The translations under genes were made by a program, and so were the position numbers. Shown piece after piece: positions 57,276-64,000 of a stretch of 64,000 nt of DNA (positions are counted from its first letter, which is position 1; every line of letters begins with the position of its first letter). The DNA comes from Yersinia alsatica (GTDB lineage Bacteria > Pseudomonadota > Gammaproteobacteria > Enterobacterales > Enterobacteriaceae). The stretch covers positions 496,001 through 560,000 of the forward strand of contig NZ_CABHWW010000026.1 in NCBI RefSeq assembly GCF_902170305.1. The letters run 5' to 3'. Below the pieces are notes generated by a model, which made no database searches, was not told the DNA's origin, and worked only from the letters and a program-made list of their open reading frames with translations.

Positions 57276-58085
57276 ATGTTGTTAGTAGATTCTCATTGCC
57301 ACCTTGATAGCCTTGATTACCAGACGCTGCATAGCAGTGTCGATGATGTATTAGCCAAAGCACAGGCGCGAGATGTCGGTTTTGTTCTGGCGGTTGCCAC
57401 CACATTGCCGGGCTTTTCGGCTATGACATCTCTTATCGGGGCGCGAAAAAATGTCGCGTTTTCCTGTGGTGTTCACCCGCTGAACCTTGATGGCGGCTAT
57501 GATTTTCAGCAACTTGCTACTCTGGCAGCGGCAGATAATGTAGTTGCGATGGGGGAAACCGGGCTGGATTACTTCTATCAGCAAGATAATATCCCACTGC
57601 AACAAGCTTCTTTCCGCGAACATATTCGTATTGGCCGCAAATTAAATAAGCCGGTCATTGTGCATACGCGCGATGCTCGTGAAGACACATTGGCTATTTT
57701 GCGTGAGGAGCAGGCACAAGAGTGCGGCGGCGTTTTACACTGCTTTACAGAAGATAAAGCGACGGCAGCCACCTTGTTGGACTTGGGTTTTTACATCTCT
57801 TTCTCTGGGATCCTGACTTTCCGCAATGCAGAACAGCTGCGAGATGTTGCCCGCTACGTGCCGCTGGACAGGTTGTTAGTTGAAACGGATTCGCCTTATC
57901 TGGCGCCGGTTCCTCATCGTGGTAAAGAGAACCAACCGGCCTATGTCCGTGATGTTGCAGAGTATATGGCGGTACTGAAAGGCGTAAGTCTTGAATCCCT
58001 GGCTCAAGCCACGACAGATAACTTCTGCCGGTTGTTTCATCTGGAATCGTCGATCCTCTCCAGTGATACGCAGCAACTTCCTTAA
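57276..58085 (+). CDS. ycfH: TatD-family metallohydrolase YcfH
   Basis: 269 residues (E. coli YcfH 265). Metal ligands are visible in VDSHCHLD, GETGLDYFY, VIHTRDARED, LHCFTED and ETDSPYLAP. It belongs to the TatD-like deoxyribonuclease group of the amidohydrolase superfamily. The exact substrate of YcfH is not established. It follows holB by 15 bp and ends the long operon-like run. Confidence 0.93.
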   Translation: MLLVDSHCHLDSLDYQTLHSSVDDVLAKAQARDVGFVLAVATTLPGFSAMTSLIGARKNVAFSCGVHPLNLDGGYDFQQLATLAAADNVVAMGETGLDYFYQQDNIPLQQASFREHIRIGRKLNKPVIVHTRDAREDTLAILREEQAQECGGVLHCFTEDKATAATLLDLGFYISFSGILTFRNAEQLRDVARYVPLDRLLVETDSPYLAPVPHRGKENQPAYVRDVAEYMAVLKGVSLESLAQATTDNFCRLFHLESSILSSDTQQLP

Positions 58086-58257
58086 TAATACTTTTTTTTT
58101 AAGCTCGTAATTAATCGCCGAAACGAGTAATGTTCTCACCCGATTTAGTGGGTGAGGGCAGGGCTTATTGACGTTTTTTTACAAAAAATGCGCGATTTGA
58201 ATCAAATTAGGCGCTTTCTTGAAAGAAACGTGACTGCCATCAAACATTAAGCAGGCT
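58086..58257 (+). promoter_or_regulatory. Upstream part of the ycfH-ptsG gap
   Basis: The 310-bp gap between ycfH and ptsG divides into a promoter part (58086-58257) and the ptsG leader. A T9 tract at 58093-58101 may end the ycfH transcript. A TTGAATCAAATTAGG stretch near 58197-58211 is promoter-like. I see no reading frame. Confidence 0.4.
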
Positions 58258-58285
58258 ATTTATTTTACTCTTCGTAAAAATTAAA
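58258..58285 (+). promoter_or_regulatory. Mlc-operator-like element of ptsG
   Basis: TATTTTACTC, TTCGTAAAAA and TTAAA follow the spacing of the E. coli ptsG promoter element bound by the glucose repressor Mlc (TATTTTACTCTGTGTAATAAATAAA, recalled in part). It lies just upstream of the leader hairpin. Confidence 0.5.
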
Positions 58286-58305
58286 AGGGTGCTTTAGACA
58301 CCCTT
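58285..58305 (+). promoter_or_regulatory. 5' hairpin of the ptsG leader
   Basis: AAGGGTG pairs with CACCCTT around CTTTAGA, matching the E. coli ptsG leader hairpin in position and form (GGGCGCTTAGATGCCC). Confidence 0.55.
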
Positions 58306-58364
58306 ATTCGCAAAGGCTTACTCCCCCCTTTGTAATGCCAATAAACGCGAGAAAAAAGCAGAAA

Positions 58365-58390
58365 AAGCACTATTTACTCAGGAGCTCACT
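58365..58390 (+). promoter_or_regulatory. SgrS pairing site and ribosome site of ptsG
   Basis: AAGCACTATTTACTCAGGAG keeps the bases that pair with the SgrS small RNA in E. coli (AAGCACCCATACTCAGGAGC), including the ACTCAGGAGC core over the Shine-Dalgarno sequence. Post-transcriptional silencing of ptsG during glucose-phosphate stress is therefore probably retained. Confidence 0.65.
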
Positions 58391-58395
58391 CAACT

Positions 58396-59829
58396 ATGTT
58401 TAAGAACGCATTTGCAAACCTGCAAAAGGTAGGTAAATCGCTAATGCTACCGGTATCCGTCTTACCCATCGCAGGTATTCTGCTGGGTGTCGGTTCCGCG
58501 AATTTTAGCTGGCTACCAACGGTAGTCTCTCACGTAATGGCAGAAGCGGGCGGTTCCGTTTTTGCTAACATGGCATTAATCTTTGCTATTGGCGTTGCAC
58601 TTGGCTTTACCAATAACGACGGTGTATCCGCGTTGGCGGCAGTTGTTGCTTACGGCATCATGGTGAAAACCATGGCTGTTGTCGCACCGCTGGTCTTGCA
58701 TCTTCCAGCAGAAGAAATTGCTGCCAAGCATTTAGCTGATACCGGGGTTCTGGGCGGGATTATTGCTGGTGCAATAGCCGCGTACATGTTTAACCGCTTC
58801 TACCGTATTCAGCTACCTGAATATCTGGGCTTCTTTGCGGGTAAACGTTTCGTTCCGATTATCTCTGGTTTCACCGCGATCTTCGTGGGTGTGATTCTGT
58901 CCTTCGTGTGGCCACCTATCGGCACTGCGATCCAGACATTCTCTCAGTGGGCTGCTTATCAGAACTCAGTTGTTGCCTTTGGTATCTACGGCGTGGTTGA
59001 ACGTGCGTTAGTACCATTCGGTCTGCACCATATCTGGAACGTACCATTCCAAATGCAAATTGGTGAATACACCAACGCAGCGGGTCAGGTATTCCACGGT
59101 GACATTCCTCGTTATATGGCGGGCGACCCAACTGCGGGCAAACTGTCTGGCGGTTTCCTGTTCAAAATGTACGGCTTACCAGCGGCTGCAATTGCAATCT
59201 GGCATTCCGCTAAACCGGAAAACCGGGCGAAAGTGGGCGGGATTATGATCTCTGCGGCACTGACCTCCTTCTTAACCGGTATTACCGAGCCAATCGAATT
59301 CTCCTTCATGTTCGTGGCGCCAATCTTGTATGTTATCCATGCAATTCTGGCTGGTCTGGCGTTCCCAATCTGTATCCTGCTTGGGATGCGTGACGGTACC
59401 AGCTTCTCCCACGGCTTGATTGACTTCGTCGTCCTGAGTGGCAACAGCAGCCGTATCTGGCTGTTCCCTCTGGTGGGTATCTGCTACGGTCTGGTGTACT
59501 ACACCATCTTCCGTGTACTGATTGCCAAACTGGATCTGAAAACACCCGGTCGTGAAGAGAACTCTACTGAGCAAACTGTACAGGGCGGCACAGAAATGTC
59601 AGCAGCACTGGTCAATGCGTTCGGTGGTAAAGAAAACATCACTAACCTTGATGCCTGTATCACTCGTCTGCGCGTTAGCGTGGCGGATGTATCCAAGGTT
59701 GACCAGGCTGGTCTGAAGAAATTGGGTGCTGCGGGCGTTGTGGTTGCTGGCTCAGGCGTTCAAGCCATCTTCGGGACTAAATCTGATAACCTGAAAACAG
59801 ATATGGACGAGTACATTCGTAACCATTAA
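58396..59829 (+). CDS. ptsG: PTS glucose permease EIICB(Glc)
   Basis: 477 residues (E. coli 477). The EIIC domain (~1-380) has about ten membrane segments and the substrate motif [14 protein letters not shown] linker follows ([10 protein letters not shown]), then the EIIB domain with phosphorylated Cys421 ([12 protein letters not shown]). It imports and phosphorylates glucose, with phosphate arriving from Crr. It converges on sgrR, the gene for the regulator that senses glucose-phosphate stress. Confidence 0.98.
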   Translation: MFKNAFANLQKVGKSLMLPVSVLPIAGILLGVGSANFSWLPTVVSHVMAEAGGSVFANMALIFAIGVALGFTNNDGVSALAAVVAYGIMVKTMAVVAPLVLHLPAEEIAAKHLADTGVLGGIIAGAIAAYMFNRFYRIQLPEYLGFFAGKRFVPIISGFTAIFVGVILSFVWPPIGTAIQTFSQWAAYQNSVVAFGIYGVVERALVPFGLHHIWNVPFQMQIGEYTNAAGQVFHGDIPRYMAGDPTAGKLSGGFLFKMYGLPAAAIAIWHSAKPENRAKVGGIMISAALTSFLTGITEPIEFSFMFVAPILYVIHAILAGLAFPICILLGMRDGTSFSHGLIDFVVLSGNSSRIWLFPLVGICYGLVYYTIFRVLIAKLDLKTPGREENSTEQTVQGGTEMSAALVNAFGGKENITNLDACITRLRVSVADVSKVDQAGLKKLGAAGVVVAGSGVQAIFGTKSDNLKTDMDEYIRNH

Positions 59830-59846
59830 TCAGGTATGGGGAGTGC

Positions 59847-59875
59847 AAAAGGGAGGCGAAAGCCTCCCTTTTTTT
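59847..59875. terminator. ptsG/sgrR bidirectional terminator
   Basis: AAAAGGGAGGC pairs with GCCTCCCTTTTTTT around GAAA, a stable tetraloop hairpin between the convergent genes. Confidence 0.93.
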
Positions 59876-59887
59876 GTGCTCAGAAAA

Positions 59888-61678
59888 TTATTCCGGTTCT
59901 AGCCAGGTGGTTTGGAAATCAAACCAGCCGAGATTATTGAGGTGGACACCTTGGGCTTGCTCGGGGGCTTTTAGCCGCATCCAGTGGTGGAATAGAGGCT
60001 GCAACCAGCCGGTGGCGATAACATCTCTGATCAATTGCTCGGCATTGAGGGATTGGTTACGCCAATCATGGAGATAGGCTTGTAAACGAGCCTCATCACC
60101 GCCAGTGATGGATTGGCGTAGCAGTGGGGAGCCCAATAACCATGCTGCGACATTCCACTCTTCAGGAACGGCAAAATTCACTGTTCCCAACCACAAATCG
60201 ACATTGGCATCACCTTCAGCCCAGGTGGCGTAATCAAGCTCGGATGCTTCCAGCCGAATGTCCTGTGCCGCCAGAATGTGGCTCATCTCGGTAACTAACA
60301 TCGAATATTCAGGATGTTGGGCATGATAAGCCAGTGTAAGCACTGGCAGGTGTTCAGTACAAGTAGGGAAAGGAGAGCATTTCTCCCCTGAATCAATGCC
60401 GTGAAACCATGTGGGTAATACACTACTCGCTGGAACCCAGAAAGGGCGAATGGGTTCAATCAGGCGTTGGATGAGATTATAAGGATTGAGCGCTTCTCGC
60501 AGCCAGCGGCGCTGTTCAATACTGTGCCAGTGTGGTGAGCGGCTATCACACAGCAAAAAATATCCGCCTCGTTCCAAGAACATCTCTTGAGTTGAATCTG
60601 ACGGTTTCCCCGTCAGACCGGCAGCGAAGCCAGAAACATAGTCAATATCACTGATACTGGAACTCAACCAGGTGGCACTTTGGATGTTTGCGAGGCTCAG
60701 TTGCTCCGATAGCACCACTGGGGCATCCGGGGTTGGTCGCTCTTGTGGGCGCGCCAGATCAGGGAAGATCAGCACCTCTACTTCATCCAGCAAGCCACGA
60801 AAGCCAAAATAGTGGTCAAAAGACTTTATCTGCAAATGCCAGTCATCATTTTCTGCCACCCGATAAGGGCCGGTTCCCACCGGGTGTGAGGCAAAATCGG
60901 GTTGTGCAGCATGATCTGCTGGCAAAATCAGCGCGCTGTGGTGGGCCAGTAGCAAGGGAAGGTGAGGATCGGGCTGGTTAAGTTCGATAACGATACCGAG
61001 CAACCCGTGCTGGCTGACATGCTGAATGTGCGAGAACAGCGGCAGCTTGGCACAGCGGGTTAAGGAGCTGACAACATCACGGCTGGAAAGCTCGCGACCA
61101 TCATGAAATTGCACTGCTGGGCGTAAATAAAAGCGCCAGTGCAGCGGGTCCAGCATCCGCCAGCGGTGTGCTAAATCTGGTGTTACCCCGCCGGTTTCTT
61201 CATTTATCCGTGTCAGTCCGTTAAAAATTTGCCGCACGAGGTGCAGCTCAGAGCGGCGCAGTGCTGTGCCGGGGTAAAGGTTTGGCATGGTGCGGTAGTA
61301 GGGGATGCGTAGCGCTTGATAATCATCCCGTACCCGGTATCCCAATTTGGCCCGCAGCAGTGGGGTGATAAGCTGTTTATCCTGCCCGAGCAGCGCAATG
61401 GCTTCATTGAAATCACCTGAATCCAGTAACTGTTCCGCTTTTTCTAGCAATAACTGATGAGTGTTCCGCAATAGTTGCAAATGTGACCGACGACCACGGC
61501 CTACCTCTGCCTGCCAGATTAGCCAGCCCGCTTGCTGCATCTGAACCAACAATGTTCGCATGTGGCGCTTAGTACAGCTGAGTTTATCTGCCAGCTCTTG
61601 CAGCGTAATGTCAATCGCGTGCACACCAACCAGATTTAATAATCGTAAATATTGTTGTTCAAGACGTCGGCTGGTCAT
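59888..61678 (-). CDS. sgrR: Glucose-phosphate stress regulator SgrR
   Basis: About 596 residues (E. coli SgrR 551). An N-terminal winged-helix DNA-binding domain (~1-110: LQELADKLSCTKRHMRTLLVQMQQAGWLIWQAEVGRGRRS) is followed by a solute-binding-protein family 5 domain (~160-590: LRRSELHLVRQIFNGLTRINEETG, DPLHWRFYLRPAVQFHDGRELS, FASHPVGTGPYRV). In E. coli it activates the small RNA gene sgrS when phosphosugars build up. ATG 61678 (MTSRRLEQQYLRL) lines up with E. coli MPSARLQQQFIRL. It lies next to ptsG, the target of SgrS, but no sgrS is visible beside it. The C-terminal domain is ~45 residues longer than in E. coli. Confidence 0.88.
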   Translation of the reverse strand: MTSRRLEQQYLRLLNLVGVHAIDITLQELADKLSCTKRHMRTLLVQMQQAGWLIWQAEVGRGRRSHLQLLRNTHQLLLEKAEQLLDSGDFNEAIALLGQDKQLITPLLRAKLGYRVRDDYQALRIPYYRTMPNLYPGTALRRSELHLVRQIFNGLTRINEETGGVTPDLAHRWRMLDPLHWRFYLRPAVQFHDGRELSSRDVVSSLTRCAKLPLFSHIQHVSQHGLLGIVIELNQPDPHLPLLLAHHSALILPADHAAQPDFASHPVGTGPYRVAENDDWHLQIKSFDHYFGFRGLLDEVEVLIFPDLARPQERPTPDAPVVLSEQLSLANIQSATWLSSSISDIDYVSGFAAGLTGKPSDSTQEMFLERGGYFLLCDSRSPHWHSIEQRRWLREALNPYNLIQRLIEPIRPFWVPASSVLPTWFHGIDSGEKCSPFPTCTEHLPVLTLAYHAQHPEYSMLVTEMSHILAAQDIRLEASELDYATWAEGDANVDLWLGTVNFAVPEEWNVAAWLLGSPLLRQSITGGDEARLQAYLHDWRNQSLNAEQLIRDVIATGWLQPLFHHWMRLKAPEQAQGVHLNNLGWFDFQTTWLEPE

Positions 61679-61777
61679 AAAAGAGGAGCTCAATTGATGA
61701 AAAGTCAGCAGTTTTTAATATCATCTTTTTAGCCGATAATTTTCACCACAGCAAGCATAATTATTTAAGGTGAAATG

Positions 61778-62596
61778 ATGACCCGTTACTTAAACAAAGA
61801 CACCAAAGTGTGTATCTCTCTGGCGGCCAGACCCAGCAATTTTGGCACTCGTTTTCATAACTTTTTGTATGATGCTCTGGATCTCGACTATCTGTATAAA
61901 GCCTTTACCACCACAGACTTGGCGGCGGCAATTGGCGGGGTGCGAGCGCTAGGTTTTCGTGGTTGTGCTATTTCAATGCCATTCAAAGAGGCAGTAATCC
62001 CTATGGTGGATGAGATGGACCCATCCGCCGCTGCAATAAATTCAGTTAATACTTTGGTAAATACTGATGGATATCTGAAAGCGTACAACACCGACTATAT
62101 TGCTATCGCGCAATTACTGCAGACTTATCAAGTCTCGTCTGAGCAGGTTTTTGCTTTGCGCGGCAGTGGTGGGATGGCCAAAGCCGTGGCGTTTGCGCTA
62201 AAAAATGCCGGTTTTAAGCAGGGTTTTATTATCGCAACCAATGAAAAGACGGGTAAACAGTTAGCGGAGCAATCTGGCTACACTTATCAATCCGATATGC
62301 GGGGCGTTCAGGCCGATATGCTGATCAATGCCACGCCGGTGGGGATGGCGGGGGGTAAGGATGCGGATAACATGTCATTTACTGAAGCTGAGGTGAATCA
62401 CGCCGAGGTTATTTTTGAGGTGGTGGCACTGCCTGCTATTACTCCGCTGATACGTTATGCCCAAGCACAAGAGAAAACCGTCATTACCGGGGCTGAAGTC
62501 TTTGCTATTCAGGCAGTTGAGCAATTTGTGCTGTATACCGGTATTCGTCCGGATCAGGCTTTGTTTGAAAAAGCAGCGGCTTATGCCCGTGGTTGA
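61778..62596 (+). CDS. Shikimate 5-dehydrogenase-like protein (SDH-L, HI0607 type)
   Basis: A 272-residue AroE-superfamily protein, very similar to remembered H. influenzae HI0607. It has LNKDTKVCISLAARPSNFGTRFHNFLYDALDL at the start, the catalytic lysine in AISMPFKEAV, NSVNTLVN and AYNTDY for substrate, and RGSGGMAKAVAFALKNAG for the cofactor. SDH-L enzymes reduce shikimate poorly and their true substrate is unknown, so this is not the housekeeping aroE. AAGG at 61767-61770 favours ATG 61778 over 61775. It is divergent from sgrR across about 100 bp. Confidence 0.88.
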   Translation: MTRYLNKDTKVCISLAARPSNFGTRFHNFLYDALDLDYLYKAFTTTDLAAAIGGVRALGFRGCAISMPFKEAVIPMVDEMDPSAAAINSVNTLVNTDGYLKAYNTDYIAIAQLLQTYQVSSEQVFALRGSGGMAKAVAFALKNAGFKQGFIIATNEKTGKQLAEQSGYTYQSDMRGVQADMLINATPVGMAGGKDADNMSFTEAEVNHAEVIFEVVALPAITPLIRYAQAQEKTVITGAEVFAIQAVEQFVLYTGIRPDQALFEKAAAYARG

Positions 62597-62674
62597 TGAT
62601 TGAGGTTGAAATCAATAGAAATAGTCGCTCATACTACGCATTCTCCATTTTTATAATGATCAAGGAAATGCGTT

Positions 62675-63028
62675 ATGGCCGAAGAAACGATTTTCAGCAA
62701 AATTATCCGCCGTGAAATTCCTGCCGACGTGGTTTACCAGGATGAACTGGTCACCGCGTTTCGTGATATCGCCCCACAGGCACCAACTCATATCTTAATC
62801 ATTCCCAATATTCTTATTCCAACTGTGAATGACGTCACCGCAGAACACGAAGCAACACTCGGCCGAATGATCACCGTGGCTGCTAAACTTGCTAAGCAGG
62901 AAGGCATTGATGAAGATGGTTATCGCCTCATTATCAACTGCAACCGCCATGCAGGGCAGGTGGTTTATCATATCCATATGCACTTGGTCGGTGGCCGTGA
63001 TCTGGGTTCCTTGTTATCTCATAAATAA
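62675..63028 (+). CDS. hinT: Purine nucleoside phosphoramidase HinT
   Basis: A 117-residue HIT-family protein (E. coli 119). The histidine triad is [10 protein letters not shown] (His99, His101, His103; His101 nucleophile). It hydrolyses AMP-lysine and other nucleoside phosphoramidates and forms a dimer. CAAGGAAATGCGTT is the ribosome-site region. It heads the hinT-ycfL-lpoB run conserved in enterobacteria. Confidence 0.97.
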   Translation: MAEETIFSKIIRREIPADVVYQDELVTAFRDIAPQAPTHILIIPNILIPTVNDVTAEHEATLGRMITVAAKLAKQEGIDEDGYRLIINCNRHAGQVVYHIHMHLVGGRDLGSLLSHK

Positions 63029-63051
63029 CGACATCTAACTGAGGTAAGCCT

Positions 63052-63441
63052 ATGCGCCGTACGAAGGCGTTTTTATTACCGGTGATTGCGTTGGCAAGTA
63101 TGGCGACATTGCTGGGGTGCAGCAGCCCGAAAGGGATTGCGGTTAATAAGCAGCAAACCGTGGTAATGGATTCGTCGGTACTGACGGCGGGCATTTTGGC
63201 TTCTCAACCCACAGTCTCAACTTCTTCTGGTAATAATACGGCGCGCTCGGTGATTACCAATAGCCAAAATAAACCGATGAAAATAAACTACCGTTTTTAT
63301 TGGTATGATGCGCAAGGCTTGGATGTGCCACCGCAGGAAGCGCCGCGCTCCATTATTGTGGCGCCAGACGATGATGTGGACATTCAATCAGTTAATAATA
63401 ACTTTAATGCGCGCAGTGCGCGTGTTCATATATTTTTATAA
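63052..63441 (+). CDS. ycfL: YcfL-family lipoprotein (DUF1425)
   Basis: A 129-residue lipoprotein precursor with lipobox TLLGC (Cys23) and Ser after the cysteine, so outer-membrane targeting is likely. The mature part has the DUF1425 pattern NSQNKPMKINYRFYWYDAQGLDV and NNNFNARSARVHIFL. Function is unknown; it is constantly found between hinT and lpoB. It starts 23 bp after hinT. Confidence 0.92.
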   Translation: MRRTKAFLLPVIALASMATLLGCSSPKGIAVNKQQTVVMDSSVLTAGILASQPTVSTSSGNNTARSVITNSQNKPMKINYRFYWYDAQGLDVPPQEAPRSIIVAPDDDVDIQSVNNNFNARSARVHIFL

Positions 63442-63550
63442 CAGTCAGATTGTTATGCCCAAAGAACTTGGCGTTGCAGAGAGGTAGCAAGCGAAATCCT
63501 GTGCAATTTCAAGAACCAAGGGGATATCATCGCGCTATTGGAGTGGGACA

Positions 63551-64000
63551 ATGAAAAGGTATTTATCTGTGGCTTTGGCGGCACTGGTGCTGACAGGCTG
63601 TATGACTCGGGCACCTACTGAGCCAACCACCACGCCACCCGTCACCATTGAGCCGGTCACACCACCCGTAATTGAAACTCCTCCACCGGTAGACACAGTG
63701 CCGCAGCCACCAAAAATGCAGCAGTCGATTGACTGGGCTGGCAGTGTCGAGCCGTTGGTTGCACAAATGGTTAATAGTAACGATGTCGCCAATGGCAGCA
63801 TATTGCTGCTCGATAGCGTCAAAAATAATACCAACGGGGCATTACAAACCGCTAAAGCGACCTCGGCACTGCATCAGGTGCTGACATCCAATAAAAAGTT
63901 TGTGTTGATCTCGCCGCAGCAACTGGCTGTTGCTAAGCAAACACTGGGGTTATCAGAAGAAGATAGCCTGGGTTCGCGTAGCAAAGCGATTGGTCTGGCC
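63551..64000 (+). CDS. lpoB: Penicillin-binding protein activator LpoB, 3' end cut
   Basis: The first 150 codons are visible. Signal peptide and lipobox (LVLTGC, Cys17) make it an outer-membrane lipoprotein. A proline/threonine-rich linker follows (residues ~21-55: PTEPTTTPPVTIEPVTPPVIE), long enough to span the periplasm. The folded domain begins near QSIDWAGSVEPLVAQMV, with ILLLDSVKNNTNGALQT. LpoB stimulates the peptidoglycan synthase PBP1B. The remainder of the gene lies past the right edge. Confidence 0.95.
   Translation, partial: MKRYLSVALAALVLTGCMTRAPTEPTTTPPVTIEPVTPPVIETPPPVDTVPQPPKMQQSIDWAGSVEPLVAQMVNSNDVANGSILLLDSVKNNTNGALQTAKATSALHQVLTSNKKFVLISPQQLAVAKQTLGLSEEDSLGSRSKAIGLA

Noticed and set aside
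61679-61777. sgrS small RNA gene in the sgrR upstream region.
   Set aside because: The gap is about 100 bp, contains no terminator and no sequence antisense to the ACTCAGGAGC core except the short palindromic GAGCTC match.

Overview
The window comes from a Yersinia chromosome, most likely a relative of Y. enterocolitica. An acyl-homoserine-lactone pair resembles YenR/YenI, and more than 50 kb keeps the enterobacterial gene order around opgGH, rne, rpmF-plsX-fab-acpP, tmk-holB and ptsG-hinT-ycfL-lpoB. I see no rRNA, tRNA, phage, insertion sequence or CRISPR array. The window opens inside a porin gene and closes inside lpoB.

Layout. 1-9.3 kb is the most accessory-looking part. It holds a porin with a secreted SGNH hydrolase, then a divergent LysR regulator with two N-terminal helix-turn-helix domains. 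The regulator faces an operon for the lower gallate pathway (GalB-type hydratase, GalC-type aldolase, GalD-type tautomerase) and a DASS-type anion transporter, with no ring-cleaving dioxygenase. Next comes the quorum-sensing locus: a gene-poor 780 bp region with a probable small RNA (yenS-like), then yenR and yenI, which converge and overlap by 11 bp. 9.5-25 kb holds transporters, nhaP2, the osmoregulated periplasmic glucan genes (opgC divergent from opgGH), a yceK-type lipoprotein, a peptide transporter, mdtG, a DoxX protein and lpxL. 25.3-32.7 kb is a complete tetrathionate reductase locus, ttrRS divergent from ttrBCA, inserted between lpxL and trhO, which are neighbours in E. coli. 34-41.5 kb carries trhO, tqsA, yceO, an orphan LuxR-type regulator, solA, bssS, dinI with a LexA box, pyrC and a small monooxygenase.

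41.6-58 kb is core biology: rne with an enlarged acidic tail, divergent from rluC; yceF; then yceD-rpmF-plsX-fabHDG-acpP-fabF-pabC-mltG-tmk-holB-ycfH, which joins ribosome assembly, phospholipid and fatty-acid synthesis, peptidoglycan termination and DNA replication. 58-64 kb has ptsG with a conserved leader (Mlc-like operator and SgrS pairing site), convergent sgrR, a shikimate-dehydrogenase-like gene, hinT, ycfL and lpoB.

The most interesting parts are the dioxygenase-less gallate module with its double-headed regulator, the intergenic quorum-sensing RNA region with repeated EsaR-like dyads, and the ttr control region. Much of the rest can be assigned by close similarity to E. coli proteins recalled from memory. 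No database search was run, so all identities are judgements from the sequence.
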